A DNA stretch of 11,762 nucleotides from Betaproteobacteria bacterium (GTDB taxonomy: Bacteria; Pseudomonadota; Gammaproteobacteria; Burkholderiales; SG8-39), in NCBI GenBank assembly GCA_027317055.1, contig DAHVFK010000066.1, positions 1-11,762 of the forward strand. Reading direction: 5' to 3'. Below the pieces are notes generated by a model that was given only the letters and a program-made list of their open reading frames with translations, did not search any database and was not told the DNA's origin. The translations under genes and the position numbers were made by a program. Position 1 is the stretch's first letter. Each line of letters begins with the position of its first letter. Below, in pieces: positions 1 to 6,174 of the stretch.

Positions 1-272
1 GGCGCGGCCGGCGCAATGGCGGCGTTGCAGGCCCCGGCATAAGCACCGCCCGGGTCACGCAGCAACTGGTACAGACCCCAGTCGATGCCGGAATGGGCCG
101 CCTGGTAGGCCCTGGCGCCTTGCTCGTCGGCGGCGGAGGCCTCCTGCTGCAGCGTCGATATCGTCAGCAGATAGGCGCCCATCGCGGCGAGTGAAACAAG
201 CAGAAAGAGCGCCAGGATGAGCGAGAACCCGCGCTGCCGCGCGCGTCGCCGGCGCCTTGGCTCAGGGCACAT
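1..272 (-). CDS. mshP: MshP-like minor pilin, 5' part (runs off the left edge)
   Basis: This is the N-terminal 90 codons of a prepilin-like protein; the rest lies beyond the window. The ATG at 272-270 overlaps the end of the mshO frame (stop 264-262), suggesting translational coupling; no clear Shine-Dalgarno is visible. The protein starts with a very basic leader (MCPEPRRRRRARQRG), a prepilin-peptidase type Gly|Phe junction, and then a long hydrophobic helix beginning FSLILALFLLVSLAAMG. The fifth mature residue is Leu instead of the usual Glu, as is typical of GspK/PilX-type tip pseudopilins. A segment around DEQGARAYQAAHSGIDWGLYQLL follows the helix, as in PilX/MshP proteins. It is the last visible gene of the MSHA operon, after mshC-mshD-mshO, which is the order known for MSHA clusters. 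Assignment rests on position and N-terminal pattern. Confidence 0.82.
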   Translation of the reverse strand, partial: MCPEPRRRRRARQRGFSLILALFLLVSLAAMGAYLLTISTLQQEASAADEQGARAYQAAHSGIDWGLYQLLRDPGGAYAGACNAAIAPAA

Positions 273-1185
273 TGTTGACGTGGATCGCATGGTAGAGGGA
301 AACGGTCTCGGCTACGCCCGAGGAGGTGGGCGCAGAAAGCGTCAGGCGCAGCGTCAGCAGGCCGATCTGCGGCGCGACATTCGGCGCGTAGTCGAAGTCG
401 CAGGCGCTTACCTTGGTCGCGATGACGGCGGAGCTTCCGGAGCCGAACGTGGTCGGTTGCGCCGCGGCAATCGGATAGCCCCAGTAGCGGGTAATGGTGC
501 CTACCACGGTGTCGCAGACGTAGCTCACCGGCCCCGAAATGATGAAGAAGCGCCGGCCCGGCGAATCGTGCAGGGTGCGCTGGAACGTCGTCGCGGCGAA
601 CGCTACCCGGTCGCGACCCGCTTCGGACGTGTCGATCGAGGTGATCAGCGCGCGGTTGACTGGCGGCCCGGCGCTGTAGGCGTCCTGCCCGGCGAATCCC
701 GGGCCGTAGTTGTTCAGCACCAGGTAATCGCCCGGCGTGACGCTCGCCGCGTCGGGCAGCTTGCCGATCGTCTTGAAACAGGAATCCGCGACCGAATCGA
801 AGCTGAGCTGATCGTTGTCCGGCGGTACAAGCGACGGATCGTCGTTCGGGCAATTGCTCCCGCCAGCCGCGCCGCCGCCTTCGCCGCGGTAGCGCCCCGC
901 GGTGCGCACGGCGAGGAACTCGACGAATACCGCCCCGCCGCTGGTGGTCGTTCGCACGCTGTTCGGCAGCGCGAGGCGCACGTCGCGGCCGATGCGCTGC
1001 AAGGCGGTGTCGGCGATGTCGGTCAGGTCGGCGCGGGCCGCGATGTCGGCTGCCTGGCGGACCGGGAAGACGAAGTAGGCGAGGCCCGCGACGACGATGC
1101 CCGTGACCACGATCGAGATCACCAGCTCGATCAGGTTGAAGCCCCGCGCGCGGCGCGGCCCGCGCTCAGGGAGAATTGGGCGCAT
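262..1185 (-). CDS. mshO: MshO-like prepilin (MSHA minor pilin)
   Basis: This 307-residue prepilin-like protein is a likely minor subunit or initiation component of the MSHA pilus, inserted in the inner membrane and exported by the pilus machinery. It has a basic leader ending ARG, then a class III prepilin signal FNLIELVISIVVTGIVVAG: Gly before the cleavage site, Phe at +1, Glu at +5 and a hydrophobic helix. The C-terminal part is a long periplasmic domain with four cysteines (in SNCP, DSCF, YVCD and SACD), which could form two disulphides. The large size fits MshO rather than MshC or MshD. The ATG at 1185 lies inside the end of mshD (20-bp overlap) and the 3' end overlaps the mshP start. 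No strong Shine-Dalgarno is seen, so translation is probably coupled to mshD. Confidence 0.85.
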   Translation of the reverse strand: MRPILPERGPRRARGFNLIELVISIVVTGIVVAGLAYFVFPVRQAADIAARADLTDIADTALQRIGRDVRLALPNSVRTTTSGGAVFVEFLAVRTAGRYRGEGGGAAGGSNCPNDDPSLVPPDNDQLSFDSVADSCFKTIGKLPDAASVTPGDYLVLNNYGPGFAGQDAYSAGPPVNRALITSIDTSEAGRDRVAFAATTFQRTLHDSPGRRFFIISGPVSYVCDTVVGTITRYWGYPIAAAQPTTFGSGSSAVIATKVSACDFDYAPNVAPQIGLLTLRLTLSAPTSSGVAETVSLYHAIHVNNVP

Positions 1186-1726
1186 AGCGCAGGCGGTACC
1201 CCTGAAGCACCACGTTCGCGTTTGCCGGACCGGTCACATTGACCGTGATGCGCAGGCCCTCGCTGGTCGGTATGCCCGGCAGCTCCCCGGCCGAGATCGG
1301 CTGCACCGTGACGCTCGCCGCGTAGCTGCCGAGCCCGGGCACGACCGTGTTGGTGACGTCGCGGATGCCGCCGGACATCGAAAAGCCGTTGTAGTCGTTC
1401 ACGTTGTCGAAACGCGGGTCGGCGTAGCGCGTCTCGCCAGGCTCCGGGCCGATGGCCTCCGGAATCGCGCAGCCCGCGGCGCTGGTCGCGGTGCCGACCG
1501 CCGGATCGTCGGGATCGCAGTAGGTGAACGCGTGCAGCTCGATCTCCTCCATCAGCGAGGTGGCGATCGCGAGCGCCTGCTTGCGCACCACCGGATCGAC
1601 GCTCGAGCGGGTCATCTGGTTGAACAGGATCGCCACTCCGGTCACCCCGATCGCGAGCACGACGATGAACACGACCAGCTCGATCAGGGAAAGCCCCCGC
1701 TCGCGACGCGCGGGCCTACTGGACAT
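1166..1726 (-). CDS. mshD: MshD-like prepilin (MSHA minor pilin)
   Basis: This 186-residue prepilin-like protein has the leader MSSRPARRERG followed by LSLIELVVFIVVLAIGVTG. Gly -1 and Glu +5 are present, but the residue after the cleavage site is Leu instead of the commoner Phe or Met; prepilin peptidases tolerate this in minor pilins. The C-terminal domain holds FTYCDPDDP and AGCAIPEA, giving a possible disulphide. The ATG at 1726 overlaps the mshC stop by 11 bp and is preceded by GGAG at a good spacing, so this start is well supported. Position between mshC and mshO, size and the type IV pilin N-terminus identify it as MshD. It is probably a low-abundance pilus subunit processed by the cell's prepilin peptidase; no peptidase gene lies in the window. 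Confidence 0.85.
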   Translation of the reverse strand: MSSRPARRERGLSLIELVVFIVVLAIGVTGVAILFNQMTRSSVDPVVRKQALAIATSLMEEIELHAFTYCDPDDPAVGTATSAAGCAIPEAIGPEPGETRYADPRFDNVNDYNGFSMSGGIRDVTNTVVPGLGSYAASVTVQPISAGELPGIPTSEGLRITVNVTGPANANVVLQGYRLRYAPNSP

Positions 1727-2162
1727 AGCCCGTCTCCGCGCTCACGCTGAGCGGGCGGCCGTTGACCGCGAGCGTCACGGCCGCGCTCGGCTGCCCAAGG
1801 CCGTTGAAATTGAACGGCGAACTCGATGCGGTGAGGATCACCCCGCTCGGCGGCGTGAGCACGAACGCGGCGCTGGAAGCGAGCGAACTGACCGGGCTCG
1901 CGCAAGCCGCGTCATAGCACAGCGACAGCTGGTACGGCGCCGCCGGGTTTACGCTCACGTAGATCACCCGCCGCTGCGCGATCGCGGTCTTCTGCGCATA
2001 GCGCACTGCCGACTTGACCTGCTCCAGGAACCAGGTCTGGTCGATAGATTTCTGATTGAAATTCGCCGCAGTCACCGCCGCGAGGATGCCCAGAATCAGG
2101 ATTACCGTCACCAGCTCGAGCAGCGTGAAGCCGCGCGCCGAATGCACGGGGTGCGGCTTCAC
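1716..2162 (-). CDS. mshC: MshC-like prepilin with GspH-type fold (MSHA minor pilin)
   Basis: This 148-residue prepilin is read from a GTG at 2162-2160 that overlaps the TGA of the ligase gene by 4 bp (GTGA) and has GAAGGA just upstream. Longer in-frame extensions into the ligase coding region are not needed. The leader MKPHPVHSARG is followed by FTLLELVTVILILGILAAV, with Gly -1, Phe +1 and Glu +5. The mature part (about 137 residues) continues NFNQKSIDQTWFLEQVKSAVRYAQKTAI and resembles GspH/FimT-type pseudopilins; it has two cysteines (LCYDAACAS). In MSHA clusters mshC normally follows mshA directly. Here the ligase gene has been placed between them. Confidence 0.83.
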   Translation of the reverse strand: MKPHPVHSARGFTLLELVTVILILGILAAVTAANFNQKSIDQTWFLEQVKSAVRYAQKTAIAQRRVIYVSVNPAAPYQLSLCYDAACASPVSSLASSAAFVLTPPSGVILTASSSPFNFNGLGQPSAAVTLAVNGRPLSVSAETGYVQ

Positions 2163-3895
2163 TTTCCTTCTCCCGTGGCGCGGCTCTGGCCGACGTACGC
2201 CAGCACGCGCGCGCGCTCGCGCCGCACCTGCGGCATCAGCGGCGCCATCGCCAGCGCCTGGCGCGACCAGGCCTCGAGCTCGGACGCGCTGGCGGGCCGC
2301 GGCAGCTGCTGCCCCAGCAGACGGTAGGTGGCGATGCGCCCCAGCAGATTTCGCACTTCGAGCGAATTGGCACGCAAACCCGCATCGAACTCGCGCAGCG
2401 CGAAGCCCACCGCCTCGGCACCGCCGCCGGCGAACGCCTGGCCCTGCCAGAACTGTCCCAGGTACCAGTGGTAGCGCCAATCGCGCGGCTGCAGACGGCT
2501 CGCGACCTGCAGCCAGTACGCGGCCGCCAGCGTCCGGCCCTCGCCCAGCTGGCGCCGGCCCCAGTAGGCGGCACCCTCGGCCGCGACCGGCTGCGAAACG
2601 ATGAACGCCGTCACCATCAGCAGCGCGATGCGCGCCGCGCGCGGCAGCGCCGGCAGCGAAAGCGCGGGCAGGCGCCCGACGCCGGCGCCGCCAAGCAGGC
2701 GGTCCAACCCGCCGAGCAACGCCCCGAACAGCACCAGGCAGGCAGGGACGTAGAACGGGTAGTCGACCAGCGCGTGGACCGACATCGTCGTCAGCCCCGC
2801 GACCGCCGCCACCGCATGCACCTTCTGCTCCGGATCCAGCCGCGCCAGGGCGCGCCGAGCAAAGCCGTAGGGCAGGAGCGCGAGCGCGGCGAGCGCGAGC
2901 AGGCCGAGCAGCCCCGTTTCCTGCAGCAGCTGAAGGTAATCGTCGTGGACGAAATAGGTCACGTGGTCGGCGCCGTAAGAGGGCACCTCGGCGCGGTGGC
3001 GCTCGAGCGCGTAGCGAAAGGTCAGGTAGCCGGTCCCCGTGACGGGGTGCGCCCGGTACGCCTCCCAGGCCAGCGCATAGAGTTCCAGCCGCGAGAGCGA
3101 AGACTCGAGCCGCGCCGGCGCGTCCCGGTCAGGTTCTACATTCGCAAAGCCCGGCAACGGCAAGCGTGCCGTGAGGGTAATCAGCACTCCCAGGATCACC
3201 GCCGCCCCGAGGCGTCCCCAGGCACGCCCGCCCGGGCGCGGCAGGCGCATGCCGAGCAGGAGCGCCGCGCCCGCACCGCCGAGCGCGCCGATCCAGGCGC
3301 CGCGGCTGAGCGCCGCGAGCGAGGCCGCGAGCAGCAACGCGAGCAGCACGGCGAAGCCGCGTCCGCCGCGGCCCCAGAGCAGCCAGACCGCAGTCGGCAG
3401 CAGAACGAGGTCGAGCAGCGCGGCATAGGTGCTGGGAGTTTCGAGGAACGCGAGCGCGCGCGCCTCGCCCTGAAAGCGCACCTGCGCCAGCCCCCAGACG
3501 CCGAGCACGAGCGCCGCGGCGAGCGCGCCTCCGAACAGCGAACGCTGCAGGCGCTCGGGGCAGCGGCGCGCGGCGGCGAAAGCGAGGATGAACAGCAGCG
3601 GGTGGAACAGTCCGGCGGCCGTATAGGCCGGGCTGGCGAACAGGTTGTTGGCCGCGATCAGCGCCGCGAGCCCGGCCGCTGCGGCGCCGAGCCAAGTCGC
3701 CGCCGGCGCGGGCTGCCCGCGCCAGCACATTGCCGCCAGCGCGAACGCCGCAGCCGCCCACAGGCCCACCACCGCCTGCGCCGAGCCGGCCGCGGCAAAG
3801 GCGAGGGCAAGAAAAAAAAGGGAGGCCGCGAAGCCCCCCTTTTCTCGTGCCGGCACCCTCAGGCCGGCTTGCGCAGTTTGCTCAGCGCTTGGCAA
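2159..3895 (-). CDS. O-antigen ligase / PglL-like O-oligosaccharyltransferase in the MSHA operon (start uncertain)
   Basis: This is a large polytopic membrane protein, up to 578 residues: many hydrophobic helices up to about residue 440, then a soluble tail of about 140 residues with helical, TPR-like character. The hallmark is a loop reading FVHDDYLQLLQETGLLG (His near residue 317 counted from 3895), typical of the Wzy_C superfamily (WaaL ligases, Wzy polymerases, PglL/PilO/TfpO O-oligosaccharyltransferases). These proteins transfer a lipid-linked glycan on the periplasmic side; the acceptor is lipid A-core for WaaL and pilin or other protein for PglL. Lying between the pilin gene and mshC favours a pilin or secreted-protein acceptor, but this is inference. 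The frame opens with TTG at 3895, without a visible Shine-Dalgarno, and an intrinsic terminator lies within its first 30 codons. The true start may be lower: GTG 3856, GTG 3772 or 3769, or ATG 3730. The 3' end overlaps mshC by GTGA. Confidence 0.8.
   Translation of the reverse strand: MPSAEQTAQAGLRVPAREKGGFAASLFFLALAFAAAGSAQAVVGLWAAAAFALAAMCWRGQPAPAATWLGAAAAGLAALIAANNLFASPAYTAAGLFHPLLFILAFAAARRCPERLQRSLFGGALAAALVLGVWGLAQVRFQGEARALAFLETPSTYAALLDLVLLPTAVWLLWGRGGRGFAVLLALLLAASLAALSRGAWIGALGGAGAALLLGMRLPRPGGRAWGRLGAAVILGVLITLTARLPLPGFANVEPDRDAPARLESSLSRLELYALAWEAYRAHPVTGTGYLTFRYALERHRAEVPSYGADHVTYFVHDDYLQLLQETGLLGLLALAALALLPYGFARRALARLDPEQKVHAVAAVAGLTTMSVHALVDYPFYVPACLVLFGALLGGLDRLLGGAGVGRLPALSLPALPRAARIALLMVTAFIVSQPVAAEGAAYWGRRQLGEGRTLAAAYWLQVASRLQPRDWRYHWYLGQFWQGQAFAGGGAEAVGFALREFDAGLRANSLEVRNLLGRIATYRLLGQQLPRPASASELEAWSRQALAMAPLMPQVRRERARVLAYVGQSRATGEGK
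3812..3843 (-). terminator. Intrinsic terminator downstream of the pilin gene, inside the ligase frame
   Basis: Read on the minus strand, AAAA (3843-3840) is followed by GGGGGGC (3839-3833), the loop TTCGCG, GCCTCCC (3826-3820) and then eight T (3819-3812). In RNA the two arms form 7 continuous pairs (one G-U), extendable by four A-U pairs into the U tract. This is a textbook rho-independent terminator 80-110 nt after the mshA-like stop codon (3923). It lies within the open frame of the next gene, encoding a stretch around GGFAASLFFLA, so it probably ends many pilin transcripts while some read-through serves the ligase and minor pilins. Confidence 0.8.
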
Positions 3896-3922
3896 GTCGC
3901 AACTGCCGCCTCATGGACCGTA

Positions 3923-4273
3923 TCAGGGGCCGTTGCAAAGCGCTACAGGAAGCGCCGTGCAAGCTCGCGCGGGATCCGTACCGTACGTCGCGGTAGGCGC
4001 TGCGCAACTCCCGCCCAGCGCGAGGTTCGAGCTGAGGGTAACGTTGGTCTTGATGGCGGTAAAGCCGCTCGGTCCCTTGTTCGACGCGTACATCAAAACC
4101 GCAGACGACTGGAGCGCGCCGCACGCTCCGTCGGCCACTGCATCCTTGGCGCTCTGCGACAGGTCGGTGAACTGCGGCACTGCGATCGCCGCCAGGATGC
4201 CCAGGATCACGATCACCACAACCAGTTCGATCAGGGTGAAGCCTTTCTGCGCTGCTCGTTTCATCTGTTTCAC
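3923..4273 (-). CDS. mshA: Short MSHA major-type pilin (MshA/MshB-like prepilin)
   Basis: This 116-residue prepilin has the leader MKQMKRAAQKG and a mature part starting FTLIELVVVIVILGILAAIA (Gly -1, Phe +1, Glu +5), leaving a mature pilin of about 105 residues. That is short for the MshA family, usually 150 residues or more. The GTG start at 4273 is preferred because GGGAGG lies 6 nt upstream (4280-4285). The in-frame ATG at 4264 sits 15 nt from that site, and the longer frame reaching 4372 would cross the promoter. After the helix comes VPQFTDLSQSAKDAVADGACG, typical of MshA/MshB. There are four cysteines, the last at ALCNGP near the C-terminus. The gene has its own promoter candidate and terminator, as expected for the most expressed subunit. 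Only one such pilin gene is present, so mshA versus mshB cannot be separated. Confidence 0.85.
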   Translation of the reverse strand: MKQMKRAAQKGFTLIELVVVIVILGILAAIAVPQFTDLSQSAKDAVADGACGALQSSAVLMYASNKGPSGFTAIKTNVTLSSNLALGGSCAAPTATYGTDPARACTALPVALCNGP

Positions 4274-4343
4274 CAGAATCCTCCCATTCGCCTGTATCCG
4301 CCGCCCAGCAGCCCCATGGCCGTGGAGTTTATCGTCGGGTGCG

Positions 4344-4372
4344 ATAGTAACGCTCAATTTAGCCCGTGGCAA
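4344..4372 (-). promoter_or_regulatory. Candidate sigma70 promoter of the pilin gene
   Basis: On the minus strand TTGCCA (4372-4367, 5 of 6 to the -35 consensus) is separated by exactly 17 nt from TACTAT (4349-4344, 4 of 6 to the -10 consensus). Transcription would start near 4337, leaving a leader of about 60 nt before the GTG at 4273. A second, perfect TTGACA lies just upstream (4386-4381), but its best -10 (TAAATT, 4361-4356) is at a poor 19-nt spacing. The region is markedly more AT-rich than the flanking genes. Confidence 0.5.
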
Positions 4373-4400
4373 TCATGTTTTGTCAAGTTAAGTCATAGGG

Positions 4401-4421
4401 TTTTCGATCATTTCTCGAAAA
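4401..4421. repeat. Perfect inverted repeat upstream of the pilin promoter
   Basis: TTTTCGA (4401-4407) and TCGAAAA (4415-4421) are perfect 7-bp inverted arms around a 7-nt spacer. The dyad lies between the mshF stop and the -35 candidates of the pilin promoter. It could be a regulator-binding site or a weak hairpin ending mshF transcripts; there is no T-run typical of an intrinsic terminator after it on the minus strand. Confidence 0.45.
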
Positions 4422-4424
4422 TAT

Positions 4425-4437
4425 GTGAACTATTCAC
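4425..4437. repeat. Short dyad GTGAA-CTA-TTCAC over the mshF stop codon
   Basis: GTGAA (4425-4429) and TTCAC (4433-4437) are perfect 5-bp arms with a 3-nt centre that includes the mshF stop codon. The dyad adjoins the larger one at 4401-4421. The last codons of mshF fix part of this sequence, so it may be a coincidence; a regulator site is possible. Confidence 0.25.
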
Positions 4438-4945
4438 CATCCTCCGGCCCCCACTCGTACCGGGCCACGGCGTGCAGCAGGAGCGGCGAGTACGCGCCGG
4501 AGGACGTGCGCTCGACCTGCAACCGGAAGCGGATCGCGGGTACCGGGTCGGTGCCGCCGGAGAAGTTCTGCGTCCGCCGCACTAGATACACCAGTTCGTG
4601 CCGCTCGCGATCGTAGAGCCAGCTGCCGGGCTCGAGCGTGGTCAGGTCAGGATGGTCGAACGCTCCCAGATAGTTCGGCAAGTCCGCGTGCGTGAGCACA
4701 ACCGGATTTCGCTCCGCCCAGTCGCGCTCGATCTTGGCCCCGCCCGACAAGACGGCCTTCGCGGCGCGCACGTAGAGCGCGGACTGAAGGCGGGACACGG
4801 TCGCCTCCATAGCGGTCTTCTCCGCCACCTCCGACAATTGCTGCAGGCGGTGCAGCAGGAGCGCGGCGAGCGCGCCGGCGATGATCACGTAGAGCACCGA
4901 CTCCAGGTAGTTGCGCTGCCGCAGGCGGACCCGGAACGGAATCAC
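4430..4945 (-). CDS. mshF: MshF-like MSHA biogenesis protein
   Basis: This 171-residue protein of the MSHA operon is poorly conserved as a family. It has a single N-terminal membrane segment (about residues 15-31, around LYVIIAGALAALLLH), then a probable periplasmic helical region (LSEVAEKTAMEATVSRLQSAL) and a beta-rich C-terminal part with WLYDRERHELVYLV and IRFRLQVE. The membrane segment resembles a pilin helix (YLESVLYVII has a Glu in the right place), but there is no Gly prepilin cleavage site, so it is probably not processed. The start is GTG at 4945, overlapping the mshG TGA by 4 bp (GTGA). The name rests mainly on position between mshG and the pilin gene and on size. Confidence 0.72.
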   Translation of the reverse strand: MIPFRVRLRQRNYLESVLYVIIAGALAALLLHRLQQLSEVAEKTAMEATVSRLQSALYVRAAKAVLSGGAKIERDWAERNPVVLTHADLPNYLGAFDHPDLTTLEPGSWLYDRERHELVYLVRRTQNFSGGTDPVPAIRFRLQVERTSSGAYSPLLLHAVARYEWGPEDGE

Positions 4946-6174
4946 CGGCCGAGCATGACCTTGCCCATGCCCCAGATCGGCAGGAACACGCCGAGCGCGA
5001 GCATCAGCACCATGACGCCCATCGCCACCGTGAGCATCGGCTCGATGTTGGCGCTCAGGTTGCGGATTTCGTAGTCGACCTCGCGCTCGTACATGCGCGC
5101 GACCTCCGCCAGCAGCTCGTCCAATTCGCCGGTCTCCTCGCCGACCGCGATCATCTGCAACACCACGGGCGTGAAGATCCCGACCGCGACCGCGGTGCGC
5201 AGCAGGCTCTCGCCGCGCTCCACGCCGTCGCGCATTTGCTCGATGCGCTGCGCGATGTACACGTTGTCGACCACGTCCGCGACCACGGTCAGCCCCTGCA
5301 CGATCGGCACCCCGGACTGCATCGCCACCGCCAGGCTGCGCGTCAGGCGCGACAGGGTCGCCTTGGTGATGATCTCGCCCGCGATCGGCAGGCTCAGCTT
5401 GGAGCGGGCCCAGGCGTAGCGCCCGCCCTCAGTGCGCACGTACGCGCGCAGGCCCGCGACCAGTGCGATCAGCGCGGCGAGCATCAGCGGCCAGTAGCCG
5501 AGGAAGAAATTCGAGCTCGCGATCAGGACCCGGGTCAGTACCGGCAGCGGCACCTTGTTCGCCGCGAAGATCTTGGCGAACACCGGGATCACGGCAAAGT
5601 TCACGATTGCGATCGCGACCACGATCGCGGTCATGACGATGATCGGGTAGCGCAGCGCGGTCTTGATCCGCTCGCGCACGTCGCGCTCGAACTCGATGTG
5701 GTGGAACATGCGGTCGAACGACTCCGCCAGCGTGCCAGTGGTCTCGCCCACCCGCACGATGCTGACGTAGTAGTTGCTGAACACCTTGGGGTGCCGGCGC
5801 ATGGCGGTCGAGAGCTCGCGCCCGGCGTCGAGGTTGACCAGCAGGTCCGCGATCACGTCCTTCAGGGTAGCGTTGCGCACCGACTCCTGCAGCCCGGCGA
5901 GCGCGCGCAGGATCGGAACCCCCGACCTGAGCAGGGTGTACATCTGGCGCGAGAACAGCATCACGTCGAGATCGCCGACCTCCGGCGCGGTCAGCAGGCG
6001 CCACCAGATCGGCGCGCCGCCGTTCCCCTCTTCGCTCGCGGTGGCATCGATCTGCACCGGCGTGATCCCGGTGCTCAGCAGCTGGTCCGCCACCGCGCCG
6101 CTGTCGGCGGCCTCCAGCCGGCCAGCGACCAGGTCGCCGCGCGAATTGCGGCCGCGGTAGGCGAATTGCGGCAC
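4942..6174 (-). CDS. mshG: MshG inner-membrane platform protein (GspF/PilC family)
   Basis: This 410-residue protein of the GspF/PilC family is the inner-membrane platform that couples the MshE motor to pilin addition. The N-terminal 60 residues start MPQFAYRGRNSRGDLVAGRL, typical of the family. Two T2SF repeats follow: the first contains FSRQMYTLLRSGVPILRAL and RVGETTGTLAESFDRM, the second LTRSLAVAMQSGVPIVQGL and AVGEETGELDELLAEVARMYE. Membrane segments lie around IVMTAIVVAIAIVNFAVIPV, WPLMLAALIALVAGL and TVAMGVMVLMLALGVFLPIW. The length matches the family. It starts at GTG 6174, directly adjacent to the mshE TAA with no gap, with GGAGG five nt upstream, so this start is secure. It ends in a GTGA overlap with mshF. 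Confidence 0.93.
   Translation of the reverse strand: MPQFAYRGRNSRGDLVAGRLEAADSGAVADQLLSTGITPVQIDATASEEGNGGAPIWWRLLTAPEVGDLDVMLFSRQMYTLLRSGVPILRALAGLQESVRNATLKDVIADLLVNLDAGRELSTAMRRHPKVFSNYYVSIVRVGETTGTLAESFDRMFHHIEFERDVRERIKTALRYPIIVMTAIVVAIAIVNFAVIPVFAKIFAANKVPLPVLTRVLIASSNFFLGYWPLMLAALIALVAGLRAYVRTEGGRYAWARSKLSLPIAGEIITKATLSRLTRSLAVAMQSGVPIVQGLTVVADVVDNVYIAQRIEQMRDGVERGESLLRTAVAVGIFTPVVLQMIAVGEETGELDELLAEVARMYEREVDYEIRNLSANIEPMLTVAMGVMVLMLALGVFLPIWGMGKVMLGR

Noticed and set aside
2163..2480. Long 5' extension of mshC into the ligase gene
   Set aside because: The extension lies in the reverse reading phase of a conserved ligase region, and the GTG at 2162 has a good ribosome-binding site and gives a normal prepilin leader.
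4274..4372. Longer frame of the pilin gene starting near 4372
   Set aside because: It would translate through the promoter candidate and make a prepilin leader of over 40 residues; GGGAGG before GTG 4273 gives a normal leader.
2468..4585. Very long plus-strand open frame (705 codons) antisense to the ligase, pilin and mshF genes
   Set aside because: Its translation is dominated by Arg, Gln, Glu and Ala without domain-like pattern, and it crosses several genes with clear families on the other strand. Long antisense frames are common in GC-rich genes.
6141..6172. Direct repeat GCGAATTGCGGC at the start of mshG
   Set aside because: Two 12-bp copies in different codon phases within a conserved coding region (encoding PQFA and RNSR); probably coincidence.
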